The notes beneath the pieces are model-generated. The model saw nothing but the letters and a program-made list of their open reading frames with translations. It had not been told where the DNA came from and searched no databases. Below are positions 61,222-64,000 of a stretch of DNA of 64,000 nt, piece after piece (the stretch's first letter is position 1; each line of letters opens with the position of its first letter). Source of the DNA: JBDGYW01 sp964518955 (GTDB lineage Bacteria; Gemmatimonadota; Gemmatimonadetes; Gemmatimonadales; GWC2-71-9). A program made the position numbers and the translations under genes. Location of the stretch: the NCBI GenBank assembly GCA_964518955.1, contig CAZFHS010000022.1, positions 1 through 64,000 of the forward strand, given 5' to 3'.

Positions 61222-63113
61222 CGCGTCCTCCCGTCACTCTCGGCGCCTGATCCTCCCCGATCACTCCCCGGCAGGAAATCCTCCATCACCCAGACCTCGA
61301 ACGCGTACCCCCCCGCTGTGAACGCGATCCTCTCACCGTCGGGATGAAAACGGATGCCTATCTGCTGCTCCATACCCTCCCATTGAAGCAACTCGGGATC
61401 GCCACCCTCGACCGGTATACGCCACAGTTCCCGTTCGTCCCAAACCGTGTAAGCCAGGTACCGGCCGTCCGGCGTCCAGCTCATCACCCTCGGCTTGGCG
61501 GCGCCGGCTTCAAAGCGGTGCAGCTCTGCCCGTTCGCCACCCGAAACGGGGATCAGCAGGAGGGTCCCACCTTGGTCTGTATCCACTTGCCAAAGGACGA
61601 CGGCCACACTCTGACGATCTGGCGACAAGACGACATTGCCCGGTGTCATCAACGCTGGTGCGAGAGCCTCGTATATCACTTCCTCGCGGCCGGCCTCCAG
61701 GTCATGCATGACGATCTGAGGCGATCCACCACTCGGACCTTCGTAATACTCTGCGCTGTAATAGATCGACTTCCCGTCTGCCGACCAGTCCGCCCAACGA
61801 CCACTATACGTGTCGACGTTTATCAGCATCTCGGCAGCGTCCGTCTGCGCGTCAACCTCGTACAAGCCCCAGTTGTCCGCTTCTCCGCGCGCCTTGACGA
61901 GGAACGAACGGCTATCCGGCGACCACCGGTACCGACCCACTTCCCCGAGATCCGGCGTCAGTTCACGTGTCTCGCCGGTCTCCACAGAGCGGATCACTAT
62001 TCGCGTGTTTCGTGGCGCACCGGCTGTCGTCTGAGCGGCCTGCGAACGCCAGGCCAGGTAGCGTCCATCGGGTGACCAATTCGGGTCGCCGTTGCCACCC
62101 ACGAAGCGTTGAGTAGCCGTTGTCGGAGATTCGATGAGCGCACCACTCTCAGGGTCGAGTTTTGCCACGTACACGTCCCAAGCGGATGTCGTGGCGAGGT
62201 AGAAGAACGAGCCGTCACGGGCGAAGCCTATTGGTGATGTCCGCCACATCTCGGGTTTCACCAGCGTCGGGTTACCATCTGGCTCGCCGCTGGTGATCGG
62301 CAGCAGCCAGGCCCCGACCGTTCCGGCCCGATCGGAACTGAACAACACGTGTTTGCCGTCGGGGGCCCAGCCCAGCAGGCCGTCGTCGGCGGTGTGTTCG
62401 ATTAGAGGTATCTCGCGGCCGCCGTCGACCCGAATCGCGAATACGTCACGGGGGGTTTCTCGGTCAGGTCGCCAGTCGTACGCGATGTGTGTGCCATCCG
62501 GCGAAAAGCGCACTATGTTGGGCCCGCCATGCTCGAAAGTCCTGATTTCGTGAACCGCACCGTCCCGAGCCGAGACGAGTACGATTTGAGCTCCCCGCTC
62601 GTCCATTCCTGTGAACACGGCGAGAATGTGTTGGCCGTCGGGCGACCAGTCGTACGGCGCCAACCACGTCACCGATTCATCGCTGAACAGAAGTCGTGGC
62701 GAAGAGCCGTCCGTGCCTACCGTCCACAGCTCGGCACCCCAGTTTTCGTTCATACAGGCGAATGCAACAATGCTTCCGTCAGGCGATACGCTCGAGTATT
62801 GCATCGAGCTTTTCGGTATATCCGTGAGTCGGCGGGTGTCGCCGGTCCTGACATCACGTACCGACAAGAATCCACCTCCCGCATGCACCAGATGTCTCCC
62901 ATCCGGGGAGACCGAACTGAAGGGGTTAGCATCGTACCAGATGCGCCGTACAACAATCGGCATTGAGTCCTGTGCCGTATCGCCGGAGCCGAACACGGAC
63001 GGCACGACGCCAGCAGCCGCAACTTTTTCGCCCGGTCGCCCATTGTCTCCGGCCCGATCGCAGGCCGCCAACCAAACGATCGCCAGCAGGAGACCAACAA
63101 CTACCCATCTCAT
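61218..63113 (-). CDS. PD40 beta-propeller lipoprotein, module F, first copy
   Basis: 631 residues. Lipoprotein signal VVVGLLLAIVWLAACD with Cys19, then blades (VSPDGRHLVHAG, WSPDGQHILAVF, FSPDGTHIAYDW, WSPDGRYLAWRS, WTPDGRYLAYTV) and EVWVMEDFLPGS. AGAGGAA precedes the ATG; a sigma-54 promoter lies at 63171-63186. Expected on the periplasmic face of a membrane, partner of the module F kinase by position. Confidence 0.9.
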   Translation of the reverse strand: MRWVVVGLLLAIVWLAACDRAGDNGRPGEKVAAAGVVPSVFGSGDTAQDSMPIVVRRIWYDANPFSSVSPDGRHLVHAGGGFLSVRDVRTGDTRRLTDIPKSSMQYSSVSPDGSIVAFACMNENWGAELWTVGTDGSSPRLLFSDESVTWLAPYDWSPDGQHILAVFTGMDERGAQIVLVSARDGAVHEIRTFEHGGPNIVRFSPDGTHIAYDWRPDRETPRDVFAIRVDGGREIPLIEHTADDGLLGWAPDGKHVLFSSDRAGTVGAWLLPITSGEPDGNPTLVKPEMWRTSPIGFARDGSFFYLATTSAWDVYVAKLDPESGALIESPTTATQRFVGGNGDPNWSPDGRYLAWRSQAAQTTAGAPRNTRIVIRSVETGETRELTPDLGEVGRYRWSPDSRSFLVKARGEADNWGLYEVDAQTDAAEMLINVDTYSGRWADWSADGKSIYYSAEYYEGPSGGSPQIVMHDLEAGREEVIYEALAPALMTPGNVVLSPDRQSVAVVLWQVDTDQGGTLLLIPVSGGERAELHRFEAGAAKPRVMSWTPDGRYLAYTVWDERELWRIPVEGGDPELLQWEGMEQQIGIRFHPDGERIAFTAGGYAFEVWVMEDFLPGSDRGGSGAESDGRTR

Positions 63114-63170
63114 GGCATGTTCCTCTGTGGAGGTAGATCCGCGTAGGAAAGCCTTCGGAAGCCTGACTTC

Positions 63171-63186
63171 TGCGAGCCTCGTGCCA
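63171..63186 (-). promoter_or_regulatory. Sigma-54 promoter of module F PD40 operon
   Basis: Minus strand TGGCACGAGGCTCGCA: -24 block perfect (TGGCAC, then R), -12 block TCGCA with one mismatch, exact spacing. Start near 63160, 47 bp before the ATG. Confidence 0.75.
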
Positions 63187-63271
63187 GTCGATGCATCATG
63201 CTCAACGCATTGATATGTAAGGAGTTAGAGGCGGCCGGCGAGCGTGTTGAATGCGCCGACGACGTCACGCA

Positions 63272-63300
63272 CCGTTACGTCGCGTGCCCAAAGCGTTACG
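63272..63300. promoter_or_regulatory. Upstream activator sites of module F PD40 operon
   Basis: CCGTTACG (63272-63279) and CGTTACG (63294-63300), 86-115 bp before the sigma-54 promoter, partly inside the end of the kinase gene. Same core and distance as in modules D and E. Confidence 0.55.
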
Positions 63301-64000
63301 CGGACGGGACCTCGTTCTCTACGGCACGTGGAAGGTTGACGATCATCGTGGTGCCCGTTCTAGGTGAGCTCTCGACATTGATCTCGCCACCGTGAGCACG
63401 AGCGATCTGTCTGGAAATGGCGAGGCCGAGCCCTGTGCCTTCAGGTCGAGTGGAGTAGAACGGCTCGAAGATCTTCTGGAGGTTCTCTGCAGCAATCCCT
63501 TTTCCCGAGTCGCGGATCGAGATCAAGACATCGCGGTTTGCGCTCTCCACCGTCACGCTCGCCGAACCTCCCTCTTCGAGCGCCTGCGCCGCGTTCAACA
63601 ACAAGTTCAGGAAGAGTTGCTCGAGAGCAGCTGCGTCTCCCTTCACGGTGATCGGTTCATCGCCCACTGTCGAGTGCTCGAGTTGGGCTCCATGAGACTT
63701 GAATTCCGGCTCCGCGGTATGGAGCGCGGCTTCCAACGGCTTTTTTAGGTCCAGCGGTTCGAGTGCGATATTTCCGCTTCGTGCGACTCGTAGCGCTCCG
63801 GTCACGGAACGGTCCACTCGTTCGATTTCTCCGAGAGCGCGTCCCAGCAGATCTCGGGCATCGGATTCTTCGGGGAGCTTCTCCTCGACCCGTTGCAGGT
63901 CGACGCGAACCGAGGTCAGGGGGTTGCGCACCTCATGGGCCAGAGATGCAGCGAACTCTCCGACAGCGGCAAGTGATTCGTGCAGAGACAACTCCCGCAG
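63296..64000 (-). CDS. NtrB-like sensor histidine kinase, module F (partial)
   Basis: Only the C-terminal 234 residues are in the window; the N-terminus lies beyond the right edge. It contains the phospho-acceptor His in SLAHEVRNPLTSVRVDLQ and the ATPase motifs NLLLNAAQALEEGG, DSGKGIAAENLQ and FYSTRPEGTGLGLAI. Closest in the window to the module E kinase (FAASLAHEVRNPLT shared). Its PD40 pair follows directly. Confidence 0.92.
   Translation of the reverse strand: MRELSLHESLAAVGEFAASLAHEVRNPLTSVRVDLQRVEEKLPEESDARDLLGRALGEIERVDRSVTGALRVARSGNIALEPLDLKKPLEAALHTAEPEFKSHGAQLEHSTVGDEPITVKGDAAALEQLFLNLLLNAAQALEEGGSASVTVESANRDVLISIRDSGKGIAAENLQKIFEPFYSTRPEGTGLGLAISRQIARAHGGEINVESSPRTGTTMIVNLPRAVENEVPSA

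Overview
The window looks like a chromosomal segment of a high-GC, Gram-negative-type bacterium, most likely of the Gemmatimonadota or a related lineage. Support: many signal peptides ending in AQ, outer-membrane barrels, a sortilin/BNR-repeat exoprotein, an FtsX-type permease, serine/threonine kinases with a conserved SPEQAAG segment, and a large set of PD40/TolB-like beta-propeller proteins. The lineage is inferred from gene style, not from a marker gene.

Left part (1-23 kb). An ECF sigma operon (sigma, anti-sigma with a C-terminal CBM48/AMPK glycogen-binding domain, a secreted unknown, and a barrel with the same CBM48 domain) runs leftwards. Divergent from it are a Gln/Met-rich coiled-coil protein with an outer-membrane protein, then a DUF4382 lipoprotein. 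The same bipartite ECF-type promoter (GCGTTACYTY-N13-TTGTCTC) lies in front of the sigma gene, the Gln/Met-rich gene and the DUF4382 gene, so a small local regulon can be read directly. Next come a BNR-repeat exoprotein, an M19 dipeptidase, a shortened FtsX permease, a five-module CDGSH/4Fe-4S/CDGSH/Rieske/ThDP fusion enzyme, two paralogous Ser/Thr kinases, a dicarboxylate symporter, and a three-gene Na+:solute symporter-DsrE-SGNH lipoprotein operon.

Right part (23-64 kb). This is an array of repeated signalling cassettes. Each joins a two-component system to one or two exported beta-propeller (PD40) proteins. Modules A, B and C (23-41 kb) use PhoR/PhoB-like pairs plus one PD40 protein with an N-terminal TPR-like segment. 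Modules D, E and F (42-64 kb) use NtrB/NtrC-like pairs plus translationally coupled tandem PD40 genes. The D, E and F PD40 operons carry -24/-12 (sigma-54) promoters with CCGTTACG-type sites 80-130 bp upstream, which fits their NtrC-like regulators. The histidine kinase genes of modules A and B and the PD40 gene of module B have 11-bp-spaced TGACA direct repeats, the PhoB-family layout. Module A's PD40 gene has one in-frame TGA. A metallophosphoesterase follows modules B and C, and the second copy is broken by a TAG.

Other items: two AAA/DUF4143 ATPase genes, each with a perfect dyad just upstream of its start; a class II, leucine-type tRNA whose anticodon reads CGC (an alanine anticodon); a 21-bp tandem repeat; and two genes that appear to begin at AUC behind a purine-rich ribosome-binding site. 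The strongest candidate for an undescribed system is the array of two-component/beta-propeller cassettes with its readable sigma-54 and PhoB-like control sites.
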